This document shows positions 16,566 to 24,760 of a DNA stretch of 64,000 bases, piece by piece. The stretch is from assembly GCF_027886425.1 (NCBI RefSeq), contig NZ_CP115671.1:2790001-2854000 (forward strand). Reading direction: 5' to 3'. Both the position numbers and the translations under genes were made by a program. Position 1 is the stretch's first letter. The number at the start of each line of letters is the position of its first letter. This DNA comes from Brevundimonas vesicularis. GTDB lineage: Bacteria; Pseudomonadota; Alphaproteobacteria; Caulobacterales; Caulobacteraceae. The notes beneath the pieces are model-generated. The model was not told the DNA's origin. It was given only the letters and a program-made list of their open reading frames with translations, and made no database searches.

Positions 16566-17318
16566 TCACAGCTCATCCAGCGTCTTGTCCCATTCCTCCA
16601 TCGTCACGGTTCCCCGCAGCGGGCCCAGATAGAGGTCGATGCCCTGGGAGATACGGCGGTCCTGTTCGGGTTCGATGACGGGGTCGAGGCCGGCGGCGCG
16701 GAGCTGGTCCTCGAGCGCGGCGATGCGGCGGTCCAGCTGGACGCGGCGGGCCAGTTGGGCGTGGCCCCATTCGGTGTTGGCGCGCTCCAGCTTCTGCTTC
16801 GCCTGCCAGTACTGGCCGCGCAGTTCCCAGTCGCTCTTGTCGCTGGTGTTCATGGCGAAGCGGCGCTCGGCCTCGGCTTCATTGGTCAGGATGTCGAAGA
16901 CCAGTTGCAGGGGCGCGGTCTTCACCGTCAGGCGGGCGGCGCGGCCGGGGCCGTCGCGGTCGGCCAGTTTGCGATAGGTCTCGGCCAGGGCCGCCAGGGC
17001 GCGGGCCTGGGCGAAGTCCTGGGCGTGCAGGGCGCGGCCCGAGGCCTGGGCGGCGGCGCGGGCGAGAGCCGCAGGATCATTGGGGTCGTCGGGCGACAGG
17101 TCGGCCGCGTCGTCGGGCGACAGGGGTTGGGGCGCGGGCGTCGCGGCCTCGTTGCGCGGATGGCGGGACCAGCCCTCCTTGGTCGCGCGAGCGCGAATGG
17201 AGGCCTCGGTCACGTCGTGGCGGGCGGCGACGGTCTTGGCGTCGAGGCCGGACAGATAGTCCTTTCGGACCTGGGTCCAGACCTCGGGCGGTTTGATTTT
17301 GTAGCGGCGTTTTTCCAT
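16566..17318 (-). CDS. HTH protein, paralogue of the divergent neighbour
   Basis: A 250-residue protein of no named function. The N-terminus (PPEVWTQVRKDYLSGLDAKT, then VAARHDVTEASIRARATKEGW) is a homeodomain-like HTH of the sort also used by phage small terminases. The rest is Ala-rich and helical, with likely coiled coil near 185-215 (QAKQKLERANTEW, RRVQLDRRIAALEDQLRAAG). The divergently transcribed gene at 17483 has a closely similar N-terminus. GC content is normal, so it is not part of the AT-rich insert beside it. DNA binding is likely; a terminase role is not supported, as no other phage genes are nearby. Confidence 0.65.
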   Translation of the reverse strand: MEKRRYKIKPPEVWTQVRKDYLSGLDAKTVAARHDVTEASIRARATKEGWSRHPRNEAATPAPQPLSPDDAADLSPDDPNDPAALARAAAQASGRALHAQDFAQARALAALAETYRKLADRDGPGRAARLTVKTAPLQLVFDILTNEAEAERRFAMNTSDKSDWELRGQYWQAKQKLERANTEWGHAQLARRVQLDRRIAALEDQLRAAGLDPVIEPEQDRRISQGIDLYLGPLRGTVTMEEWDKTLDEL

Positions 17319-17482
17319 GCGGGCATTATGGGGCGGTCGCTACCCCAGGCCGGAAGAAGGCCGATTTTCGAGGCTAGAGATTTGATTTTCCACATCGCGA
17401 CATGTCAGGGGTCACGCGCCAGCTGTGCATGACGCGCGGGTGCGACCGATGATGACGCAGGGGCGTGCGACACCCCCGTCCC

Positions 17483-18046
17483 ATGAGCCAGGGCATACAT
17501 CGCAAGATCCGGCCGGACGCCGTCTGGGCCGAGGTCAGGAAGGCGTGGGAGGACGGCGAGACCGCGCGGTCGGTCGCCGCGCGCTATGACGTCGGGGTGC
17601 ACGCCCTGTGGAAGCGGCGCGAGGCGGAAGGCTGGAAACGGCCCGAGCCGACGCTGGCGCCGATCGAGCCGGCGGAGGGCTGGGACCGGCATATCCAGGC
17701 GCGGCGCGACGCCTTCAACGCCCAGCTGGAGGACGCGCGGGCGCTGGCGGAATGTCTGGCGGCGGCGATGACGGACGAGCGGCTGAGCCGGGCGCCGCAC
17801 TGGCATATTCCGTGGCTGTATCACTGGCGCGCGACGCATTTAGGGCCCGAGGCGACGGCGCGGGACCGGGCGCGGGCGATCGAGACGGGCCAGCCGTGGG
17901 CCGAGCGGTTCTGGGACGACGACGGGGCGCTGAAGCCGCTGGCGTGGCTGGATCTGGAGATGGCGCGGCTGCATCCCGAGGACTGGCGCGCGGCCATCGG
18001 CCTGCCCGACGGCCTGCCCGAGGCGGCGACGCGATACGCGCCCTGA
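17483..18046 (+). CDS. HTH protein, paralogue of the divergent neighbour
   Basis: A 187-residue protein. Its first 50 residues (KIRPDAVWAEVRKAWEDGET, ARSVAARYDVGVHALWKRRE, AEGWKRPE) align with the N-terminus of the protein encoded divergently from 17318, sharing the K-I-+-P..VW..VRK pattern and the EGW ending of the HTH. The C-terminal part differs (HWHIPWLYHWRATHLGPEAT, RFWDDDGALKPLAWLDLEMA). ATG 17483 was preferred to an upstream in-frame GTG. The two genes share a 164-base divergent promoter region, so one may regulate both. Function unknown. Confidence 0.62.
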   Translation: MSQGIHRKIRPDAVWAEVRKAWEDGETARSVAARYDVGVHALWKRREAEGWKRPEPTLAPIEPAEGWDRHIQARRDAFNAQLEDARALAECLAAAMTDERLSRAPHWHIPWLYHWRATHLGPEATARDRARAIETGQPWAERFWDDDGALKPLAWLDLEMARLHPEDWRAAIGLPDGLPEAATRYAP

Positions 18047-18322
18047 GGGGCGCCGCAGTTGACTTATCGGCGATAAGCGCCCATTTGCGCGGCGTCGCAC
18101 ACTCGCGATCTCCGGCGTCTCCAGCGCGTGTGGGTCCCCTTCGGACCTGTCTGTAGAAGCCGCCGGCCCCTCATATCCATTCGCTGCCCGGACACGCGGG
18201 GCGGCGCCCGATCCACCCCGCAGGCCTCCTCCCCGAGGCCCCGTCGGGACTGGCGGTGCGCGGCCCGACGGCGTCATGCCATGGCTGATAGCGCCCTGCC
18301 GCTACGCGAAAGATAGACTGCC
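18047..18322 (+). promoter_or_regulatory. Long leader of the RhlE gene with a palindrome
   Basis: A 276-base interval before the helicase gene. TTGACT at 18059-18064 resembles a -35 element, and CTTATC-GGC-GATAAG at 18063-18077 is a perfect inverted repeat overlapping it. No convincing open frame lies in the interval. RNA-helicase genes are often controlled through long leaders, so this may be a regulated 5' region; no known riboswitch is recognisable. Confidence 0.4.
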
Positions 18323-19819
18323 GTGAGCACCACATTCGAATCCATGGGCCTGAACAAGGCCCTGCTGCAGGCCCTGGCCTCGACCGGCTATACCAAGCCG
18401 ACCCCGATCCAGGAAAAGGCCATCCCCGACGTCATGGCCGGCAAGGACCTGCTGGGCATCGCCCAGACCGGCACCGGCAAGACCGCCGCCTTCGCCCTGC
18501 CGATCCTGCATCGCCTGGCCGAAAACCGCATCGCCCCCAAGCCCCGCACCACGCGCGTGCTGGTCCTGAGCCCCACGCGTGAACTGGCGACCCAGATCGG
18601 CGACAGCTTCAAGGCCTACGGCGCGCACCTGGGCTTCCGGGTCGCGGTGATCTTCGGCGGCGTGAAATACGGCGGTCAGGAGCGGGCCCTGCAACAGGGT
18701 CTGGACATCCTGGTCGCCGCGCCGGGCCGTCTGCTGGACCACATTCAGCAGAAAAACCTGGATCTGTCCTCGACCGAAATCTTCGTGCTGGACGAGGCCG
18801 ACCAGATGCTGGACCTGGGCTTCATCAAGCCGATCCGCCAGATCGTCTCCAAGATCCCGGCCAAGCGCCAGAACCTGTTCTTCTCGGCGACCATGCCCGG
18901 CGAGATCGGCAAGCTGGCGGGCGAGCTGCTGAAGGACCCGGTCAAGGTCCAGGTCACGCCGCAGTCGACCACGGTGCAGCGTATCAGCCAGTCGGTCGTC
19001 TATATCGAACAGGGCCGCAAACGCGCCCTGCTGACCGAGATGTTCTCGGATCCCGAATACACGCGCTGCCTGGTCTTCACCAAGACCAAGCACGGCGCCG
19101 ACAAGGTCGCGGCCTATCTGGAAGCCGGCGGCGTCGAGGCCGGGGCTATCCACGGCAACAAGAGCCAGCCCCAGCGTGAACGCACCCTGGCCGCCTTCAA
19201 GGCCGGCAAGCTGCGCGTCCTGGTCGCCACCGACATCGCCGCGCGCGGCATCGACGTGGACGGCGTCTCGCACGTCGTGAACTTCGAACTGCCGCACGTG
19301 CCGGAAAGCTACGTCCACCGCATCGGCCGCACCGCGCGGGCGGGCAAGGACGGCACCGCCGTCAGCTTCGTCGCCGGCGACGAGATGAAGCTTCTGCGCG
19401 ACATCGAGAAGGTCACGCGCCAGAAGATCCCGGCCATCGACCGCCGTAACGACAAGGCCCTGGGCCAGCTGGACGCCACCATCATGGCCACCGGCGTCGG
19501 CAAGAAGGCGACGATGCCGGAACGCGAGGGCGGCGAGCGCAACGAGGGCGGCCAGGGACGGGGCGGTCGCGGCCGTCGCGCGCCACACCGCGAGGGCGTG
19601 CGTCCGGAAGGCGGCGGCCAGCCGCACCGCCAGCGTCGCAACCGCCCGGGCGAAACCCCGGCGGCCCCGCGTCCCGAGCGCGCCTACAACCCCCTGGCCG
19701 GCGAGCGCGTCCCCTCGATCAACGACAACGTCAAACCGGCCGAGGGCGAAATGAAGCGCCGCCCCCGTCGCCGCCCGTCGAACGGCGGCAAGGGCTACGG
19801 CGGCGCCGCCAAGGGCTGA
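18323..19819 (+). CDS. rhlE: DEAD-box RNA helicase, RhlE type
   Basis: ATP-dependent RNA helicase of 498 residues that remodels structured RNA, typically in ribosome assembly, mRNA decay or cold adaptation. Motifs in order: Q motif (GYTKPTPIQEKAIP), Walker A AQTGTGKT near residue 50, PTRELA, DEAD (LDEADQMLDLGF) near 155, SAT (FFSATMP), and motif VI HRIGRTARAG. A basic Gly/Arg-rich tail from about residue 395 (GGQGRGGRGRRAPHREG) probably binds RNA. The start codon is GTG. The assignment to RhlE rather than another DEAD subgroup rests on overall likeness. Confidence 0.92.
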   Translation: MSTTFESMGLNKALLQALASTGYTKPTPIQEKAIPDVMAGKDLLGIAQTGTGKTAAFALPILHRLAENRIAPKPRTTRVLVLSPTRELATQIGDSFKAYGAHLGFRVAVIFGGVKYGGQERALQQGLDILVAAPGRLLDHIQQKNLDLSSTEIFVLDEADQMLDLGFIKPIRQIVSKIPAKRQNLFFSATMPGEIGKLAGELLKDPVKVQVTPQSTTVQRISQSVVYIEQGRKRALLTEMFSDPEYTRCLVFTKTKHGADKVAAYLEAGGVEAGAIHGNKSQPQRERTLAAFKAGKLRVLVATDIAARGIDVDGVSHVVNFELPHVPESYVHRIGRTARAGKDGTAVSFVAGDEMKLLRDIEKVTRQKIPAIDRRNDKALGQLDATIMATGVGKKATMPEREGGERNEGGQGRGGRGRRAPHREGVRPEGGGQPHRQRRNRPGETPAAPRPERAYNPLAGERVPSINDNVKPAEGEMKRRPRRRPSNGGKGYGGAAKG

Positions 19820-19874
19820 GCCTGAGGATCGGGGAGCGTTTGCTCCCCGACGCCTTCATGTTGAGACAATAAAA

Positions 19875-19904
19875 AACGGCGGCTCCTGCAAAGGAGCCGC
19901 CGTT
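19875..19904. terminator. Strong bidirectional terminator
   Basis: Perfect 13-base stem AACGGCGGCTCCT / AGGAGCCGCCGTT with a GCAA loop, flanked by an A-run on the left and TTCTTA on the right. It lies between the convergent rhlE and fadL-type genes and can serve both. Confidence 0.9.
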
Positions 19905-19931
19905 CTTATGTCAGCCGGTGCTGAGCGGAAC

Positions 19932-21299
19932 TTAGAAGTTCCAGGTCGCGCCCAGCGAGAAGCCGACGCCCGAGCCTTGCGCTTCGCCGCGCAGGTTCGA
20001 GATGACCAGGCCGTTGCCATAGACGTCGCGGGTGTCGTTGATCGTCGCGGTGTCGATGTCGATGTAGGTGACGGCGCCGTCGAAGGTCATCGAACCGATC
20101 GTCTTGGACAGACCGGCGGCGTAGAGCCAGCGGTCGCCGTCCGGAATACGGGCGGTGCGGTGATCGTCCGAGGTCGGGGTCGGGTCGTAGCCCAGGCCGG
20201 CGCGGAAGGTCATCGAGGGATCGATCTTGTAGTCGAAGCCGATCGCGCCGGTGGTGACGTCGTCATAGTCCTGAACGATGGTCGAACGGCCGTTCGCGCC
20301 ATAGGTCACGCGGATAGCGTCGAACTCGCTCCAGCCGATCTGGTTGACCTGGGCGTTTAGCGTGAGGCGATCGTTGACGGCGTAGCGGGCCGAGACGGTG
20401 GCGTACCAGGGCGTGTTGAAGCTGGCCTGGCCGTCGGCCGAAACGTTCGCCGCAGCCAATGCGCCAGTCAGGCCGGAGATGTTCACCGAGCCTTCCAGTT
20501 CGTGCTCGATCTTGGAGCGGTACGACAGACCGAGGTCCAGCTTGCCGAAGTGCATTTGGGCGCCGGCGTTCCATCCGTAATCCCAGCCGTCGCCTTCGAG
20601 CTGGTTGCGGCCGTCGGTGGCCGAGGGGATCAGCACCAGCGGAGCAACGCCAGCAACGGTCGGCAGGTTCGGCAGCGCCGAGGACAGGGTCGCCTTGGCG
20701 TACTGGGCGTCGAAGCCGGCGCCGATGTCCAGCCAGTCAGTGACCGTCATGGCGGCGACCAGGCTGACGTTGGCCGAACGCAGTTCCGACGTCAGGGCGT
20801 CGTAGCGGGCGAAATCAGGCTGCTCGTATTTGGTGGTGAAGTTGTAGGGCGCCTGGACGGCCAGACCGACGTTGAAGCGGTCGCCGATCGGCATGGAGAC
20901 GGCGAAGTTCGGCACGATGCCGCTTTCGACGACGTCGTGGACATGCGGGTCGCCAGCCACAACGGTTGAGCCGCTGAGGATGGTGCCGGCCGGGAACGGC
21001 GGCGTCGGGGCAGGCAGGTTGTAGCTGAGCGTGGAGCCGCGGTTGTCGACGTCGGAGTCCAAGATCAGGCCGTGCATGCCGACATAGACTTCGCGCTGGG
21101 TTCCGGCGATGGCGGCGGGGTTCCACCACAGCGACTGGACGCCTTTGTCGGCGCCGACGCCGGCGTTGGCGCGACCCTGGCCGCGGGTCGATTGTTCTTG
21201 GACATAGAAGGAGCCGGCCATGGCCGGGGCGGCGACGCCGGCCAGCAGGGCGGTCGTCAGGGCGATCCCGCCCACGCGGGCGAAGTTCCTGGAGGTCAT
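19932..21299 (-). CDS. FadL/OMPP1-type outer-membrane transport protein
   Basis: Outer-membrane beta-barrel of 455 residues that lets long-chain fatty acids or other hydrophobic molecules enter. A cleavable signal peptide (ALLAGVAAPAMA, then GSFYVQEQS) starts the chain, and the family plug motif (GSFYVQEQSTRGQGRANAG) follows, then WWNPAAIAG. The C-terminus ends in strand GVGFSLGATWNF with the terminal Phe used for barrel assembly. ATG 21299 with AGGTG six bases upstream was chosen over an in-frame GTG nine bases earlier. Acyl-CoA dehydrogenases elsewhere in the window would fit lipid uptake, but they are not linked in an operon. Confidence 0.92.
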   Translation of the reverse strand: MTSRNFARVGGIALTTALLAGVAAPAMAGSFYVQEQSTRGQGRANAGVGADKGVQSLWWNPAAIAGTQREVYVGMHGLILDSDVDNRGSTLSYNLPAPTPPFPAGTILSGSTVVAGDPHVHDVVESGIVPNFAVSMPIGDRFNVGLAVQAPYNFTTKYEQPDFARYDALTSELRSANVSLVAAMTVTDWLDIGAGFDAQYAKATLSSALPNLPTVAGVAPLVLIPSATDGRNQLEGDGWDYGWNAGAQMHFGKLDLGLSYRSKIEHELEGSVNISGLTGALAAANVSADGQASFNTPWYATVSARYAVNDRLTLNAQVNQIGWSEFDAIRVTYGANGRSTIVQDYDDVTTGAIGFDYKIDPSMTFRAGLGYDPTPTSDDHRTARIPDGDRWLYAAGLSKTIGSMTFDGAVTYIDIDTATINDTRDVYGNGLVISNLRGEAQGSGVGFSLGATWNF

Positions 21300-21461
21300 T
21301 TCATACACCTAAGTAAGCGCCGGCCGCATTACGCGCGGTCGATCAGGGGAGGAGCCCTCTCAGCGTTCGCGGCGCGAAAGCGTTGCGGGCAAGGCCCCCA
21401 TCGGACCGGAAACAGGCGAAACCGTGGCGCCTGAGCCGCACACGATCACGGCTTTGCGAGG

Positions 21462-22229
21462 TTACGCAGCGGCAACATCGATGCCCAGATTACGCAGTTC
21501 TGCGATCAAATCATGCGCCGCCGCACGGACATGATCGGCGTTGCGGCCACGAATAACCAGATGGGTTCCCATCTCGCCGACGCCGCCATGGCCGAACGGA
21601 TAGCTGCCGAAGGACAGGTCGCGGTGCTGATTGGCCGCCGCCCGCAGCACATCGGCCACCGCCCCCTCGCCCACGCCGGTGACCTTCAAGGTTTGGACAT
21701 GAACGATGGCGCCGGTGCGCAGGCGTGGGGCCACGTCTTCCAGCATGGTCTGCATGATCTTGGGCACGCCGGCCATGACGAAGACATTGCCAATCTGGAA
21801 GCCGGGCGCATCGGTGACCGGATTGGCGATCAGAACGCCGCCTTCGGGGATGCGCGCCATGCGACGGCGCGCGGCGTTGAACTCGTCGCCATAGCGGCGC
21901 GACAGGATCGCCAGCGCGTCGGGATGTTCAGGCAGGGCCACGCCGAAAGCGGCCGCCACGGCGTCGGCGGTGATGTCGTCATGGGTCGGACCAATACCCC
22001 CGGTGGTGAAGACATAGTCCCAGCGTGAGCGGAGGGCGTCCAACGCCTCGACGATCCGGCCGTGATCATCGCTGACAACCCGCGCCTCCAGCAGGTCGAT
22101 CCCCAACGCCGCCAGAAAGCGGGCGATGGTGTTGGTGTTGGTGTCCTGGGTCCGGCCCGACAGGATTTCGTCGCCGATGACCAGGACGGCGGCGGTCGGG
22201 CCAGAGCGGTCGGTGTCAGCGTCGGTCAT
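21462..22229 (-). CDS. CinA-like molybdopterin-binding domain protein
   Basis: A 255-residue protein with the MoaB/Mog-like fold of the CinA N-terminal part: VLVIGDEILSGRTQDTNTNT and YVFTTGGIGPTHDDITADAV are the conserved nucleotide-binding loops. The C-terminal nicotinamide-nucleotide amidase domain found in full-length CinA is absent, so this is the short form, in which a pyrophosphatase activity on ADP-ribose or NAD-type substrates is the usual suggestion. It is monocistronic and divergent from map. The 162-base gap to the FadL start shows no further gene. Confidence 0.88.
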   Translation of the reverse strand: MTDADTDRSGPTAAVLVIGDEILSGRTQDTNTNTIARFLAALGIDLLEARVVSDDHGRIVEALDALRSRWDYVFTTGGIGPTHDDITADAVAAAFGVALPEHPDALAILSRRYGDEFNAARRRMARIPEGGVLIANPVTDAPGFQIGNVFVMAGVPKIMQTMLEDVAPRLRTGAIVHVQTLKVTGVGEGAVADVLRAAANQHRDLSFGSYPFGHGGVGEMGTHLVIRGRNADHVRAAAHDLIAELRNLGIDVAAA

Positions 22230-22326
22230 GCGGGAATCCGGGGGCGGGCTTGAGGTTTCATGCTATAACGCCCATCTGCGGCGAACGGATTGCGCCGTAT
22301 CCCGCCTTTTGCAGACCGATCGCCCC

Positions 22327-23145
22327 ATGTACGAAACGCCCGAACTCGAAACCGACGTCCTGGTCCGCTCCAGCGCCATCCGCATCCATGAGGCGGAAGA
22401 CTTCGAGGGCATGCGCAAGGCCGGCCGTCTGGTCGCCGAGGCGCTGGACATGATCGCGGCGCATGTGAAGCCGGGCGTCCTGACCAGCACGATCGACGAT
22501 CTCGTGCGCGAGTTCACCCTGGACAACGGCGGCCTGCCCGCCTGCCTGGGCTACAAGGGTTACGAGAAGACCGTCTGCACCTCGATCAACCACGTCGTCT
22601 GCCACGGCATTCCTGGCGACCGGGTGCTGAAGGACGGCGACATCGTCAACATCGACCACACCGTGATCGTGGACGGCTGGCATGGCGATTCCAGCCGCAT
22701 GTATGCGGTGGGCGAGATCAATGCGCGGGCCAAGAAGCTGATCGACGTGACCTATCAGTCGCTGGATCTGGGCCTGGAACAGGTCAAGCCGGGCAACACC
22801 TTCGGCGACATCGGCTATGCGATCCAGAAGTTCGTCGAGGCCCAGCGCATGAGCGTGGTGCGCGACTTCTGCGGTCACGGCATCGGCCGCATTTTCCACG
22901 ACAGCCCCAACGTCCTGCACTACGGCCGTCGCGGCGAGGGCGCGGTGCTGAAGCCCGGCATGTTCTTCACCGTCGAACCGATGGTGAACCTGGGCAAGCC
23001 GCACGTGAAGGTGCTGTCCGACGGCTGGACCGCCGTGACGCGCGACAAGTCCCTGTCCGCCCAGTGCGAGCACACCATCGGGGTGACGGAAGACGGACTG
23101 GAAATCTTCACGGCGTCTCCGGCTGGGCTGTTCCGGCCGAACTGA
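22327..23145 (+). CDS. map: Methionine aminopeptidase, type I
   Basis: Removes the initiator methionine from nascent proteins. In the 272-residue chain the five metal ligands are visible in order: Asp in NIDHTVIVDGWHGD (two Asp), His in FCGHGIGRIFHDSP, Glu in FTVEPMV and Glu in QCEHTIGV. ATG 22327 starts the conserved protein; an open frame extends upstream but overlaps the divergent gene. There is an N-terminal extension of about 25 residues before the catalytic fold. radC follows after a short gap in the same direction. Confidence 0.97.
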   Translation: MYETPELETDVLVRSSAIRIHEAEDFEGMRKAGRLVAEALDMIAAHVKPGVLTSTIDDLVREFTLDNGGLPACLGYKGYEKTVCTSINHVVCHGIPGDRVLKDGDIVNIDHTVIVDGWHGDSSRMYAVGEINARAKKLIDVTYQSLDLGLEQVKPGNTFGDIGYAIQKFVEAQRMSVVRDFCGHGIGRIFHDSPNVLHYGRRGEGAVLKPGMFFTVEPMVNLGKPHVKVLSDGWTAVTRDKSLSAQCEHTIGVTEDGLEIFTASPAGLFRPN

Positions 23146-23197
23146 ACCCTTGATCCCCAATCGCAATACGCACAGGTTGCGTTGAGCGGGAGGGATC

Positions 23198-23935
23198 ATG
23201 CTCGACGACAAGGCGTCCGAAGTCGGCGACAAGCCCAAGCCGCGCCACAGCGGTCATCGCGACCGGCTGCGTGAGCGGGCGGCGAAGGGGGGCCTGGGCG
23301 CCCTGCCCGACTATGAGTTGCTGGAACTGCTGCTGTTTCGCAGCGTGCCCTACAAGGACACCAAGCCGCTGGCCAAGGATCTGCTGGCGCGGTTCGGCGG
23401 GCTGGAGGGGATCGGGGCGGCCAGCCATGAGGCGATCGAGGATCAGGTGGCGCGATCGATGGGATACGCCGTCGGCAAGGCGACCCGGGCGGTGGCGCTG
23501 GACCTTCAGCTGATCTTCGACGTGACGCGGCGGATCGCGAAGGAGCCGACGGCGAAGCGCCCGGTGATCTCGTCCTGGACGGCGCTCCTGGCTTATGTCC
23601 GGGTCGCCTTGCAGCACGAGCCGCGCGAGCAGTTCCGGGTGCTGTATCTGGACAAGAAGAACCAGCTGATCCTGGACGAGGTGCAGAACCGCGGCACGGT
23701 CGATCATGCGCCCGTCTATCCGCGCGAGGTCGTGCGGCGCGCGCTGGAGTTGTCGGCCAGCGCCCTGATCCTGGTGCACAATCATCCGTCGGGCGATCCG
23801 ACCCCCAGCCGCGCCGACATCGAGATCACGAAACAGGTTGTGCAGGCCGGCCGCGCCCTTAACGTCGAGGTTCACGACCATCTGGTCGTCGGCCGCGACG
23901 GGGTGGCCAGCTTCAAGCAACTGGGCCTGATGTGA
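23198..23935 (+). CDS. radC: RadC-family JAB-domain protein
   Basis: A 245-residue member of the RadC family. An N-terminal helix-hairpin-helix-like part (GHRDRLRERAAKGG, DYELLELLLF) leads to a JAB/MPN metalloprotease-like domain with the motif LVHNHPSGDPTPSRADIEIT, giving His-x-His and the downstream Asp. It was historically linked to DNA repair, but the true role is unresolved. The stop overlaps the GTG start of the acetyltransferase gene by four bases, so the two are coupled. Confidence 0.93.
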   Translation: MLDDKASEVGDKPKPRHSGHRDRLRERAAKGGLGALPDYELLELLLFRSVPYKDTKPLAKDLLARFGGLEGIGAASHEAIEDQVARSMGYAVGKATRAVALDLQLIFDVTRRIAKEPTAKRPVISSWTALLAYVRVALQHEPREQFRVLYLDKKNQLILDEVQNRGTVDHAPVYPREVVRRALELSASALILVHNHPSGDPTPSRADIEITKQVVQAGRALNVEVHDHLVVGRDGVASFKQLGLM

Positions 23936-24456
23936 CCGACAGGATTCTGACGACCGAGCGACTGGTGATGAGCCCCGTCTTGACCGACGATTTCGACGAT
24001 CTGCTGACCCTTTGGGCCGATGAGGATTTCACGCGCCACATCATGGGCCGGGCGCTGGGGCGCGAAGAGGTCTGGTTCCGGCTGCTGCGCGATCTCGGCC
24101 ATTGGGCGGCGATGGGCCATGGCAACTGGACGGTCCGGCTGAGGGACGGCGGCGCCTATCTGGGCAGCGTCGGGGTGTTCGACTATCGCCGCGAGCTGGA
24201 GCCGCCGTTCGATGCGCCGGAGCTGGGCTGGGGCGTGGCGCCGAGGTTTCAGGGGCGGGGCTATGCGGCCGAGGCCCTGACGGCGGCCCTGGATTGGACC
24301 GACCGGAGGCTGGAGGGGCGAACCGTCTGCATGATCTCGCCCGAGAACCTGGCCTCGCTGAAGCTGGCGGCGCGGGTGGGTTATCGCCCCTATGCGACGA
24401 CGACTTACAAAGACCAGCCGGTCCAGTTGTTCGAACGCCCCCGCCGCGCGCCGTAG
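23932..24456 (+). CDS. GNAT-family N-acetyltransferase
   Basis: A 174-residue acetyltransferase of the RimJ/RimL-like group. It begins ILTTERLVMSPVLTDDFDDL and contains the acetyl-CoA-binding region GWGVAPRFQGRGYAAEALTA (the R/Q-x-x-G-x-G/A pattern), followed by SPENLASLKLAARVGYRPY. The substrate is unknown. It uses a GTG start overlapping the radC stop. Confidence 0.87.
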   Translation: MTDRILTTERLVMSPVLTDDFDDLLTLWADEDFTRHIMGRALGREEVWFRLLRDLGHWAAMGHGNWTVRLRDGGAYLGSVGVFDYRRELEPPFDAPELGWGVAPRFQGRGYAAEALTAALDWTDRRLEGRTVCMISPENLASLKLAARVGYRPYATTTYKDQPVQLFERPRRAP

Positions 24457-24512
24457 GTCGGCATTAAGGATTATCGGGCAAACTGGCGTCCAACGAAGTG
24501 TGAGTGCCCGCC

Positions 24513-24755
24513 ATGCCCATGTCCGTGGAAACGCTGCGCCAGCATCTGGTCGAAGCCTTCGCCGACGCCGAGATCGAGATCGAGGATCTGGCGGGCGACG
24601 GCGACCACTATCGCGCGCGGATCGTGTCGAGCGCCTTCGCGGGCCTGCCGCGTGTGCGTCAGCACCAGATGGTCTATGCGGCGCTGAAGGGTCAGATGGG
24701 CGGCGAACTGCACGCCCTGGCGCTGGAGACCTCCGCGCTGGCCAAGGAGGGCTGA
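24513..24755 (+). CDS. bolA: BolA-family protein
   Basis: An 80-residue protein with the class II KH-like BolA fold (VETLRQHLVEAF, IEDLAGDGDHYRARIVSSAF, RVRQHQMVYAALKGQMGGEL). The conserved His in the RQHQMVY segment is a ligand for a bridging [2Fe-2S] cluster with CGFS glutaredoxins, and grxD lies about 1 kb downstream in the same direction. Likely role: iron sensing or iron-sulfur trafficking. ATG 24513 was chosen over a GTG nine bases earlier. Confidence 0.9.
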   Translation: MPMSVETLRQHLVEAFADAEIEIEDLAGDGDHYRARIVSSAFAGLPRVRQHQMVYAALKGQMGGELHALALETSALAKEG

Positions 24756-24760
24756 CGGCC

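Noticed and set aside
16566..18046. Possible phage small terminase genes and a prophage remnant
   Set aside because: The HTH resembles small-terminase starts, but no large terminase, portal, integrase or att repeats are nearby and GC is normal.
18128..18316. A 62-codon frame in the rhlE leader
   Set aside because: Arg/Pro/Ser-rich, no ribosome site and no family; more likely untranslated leader.
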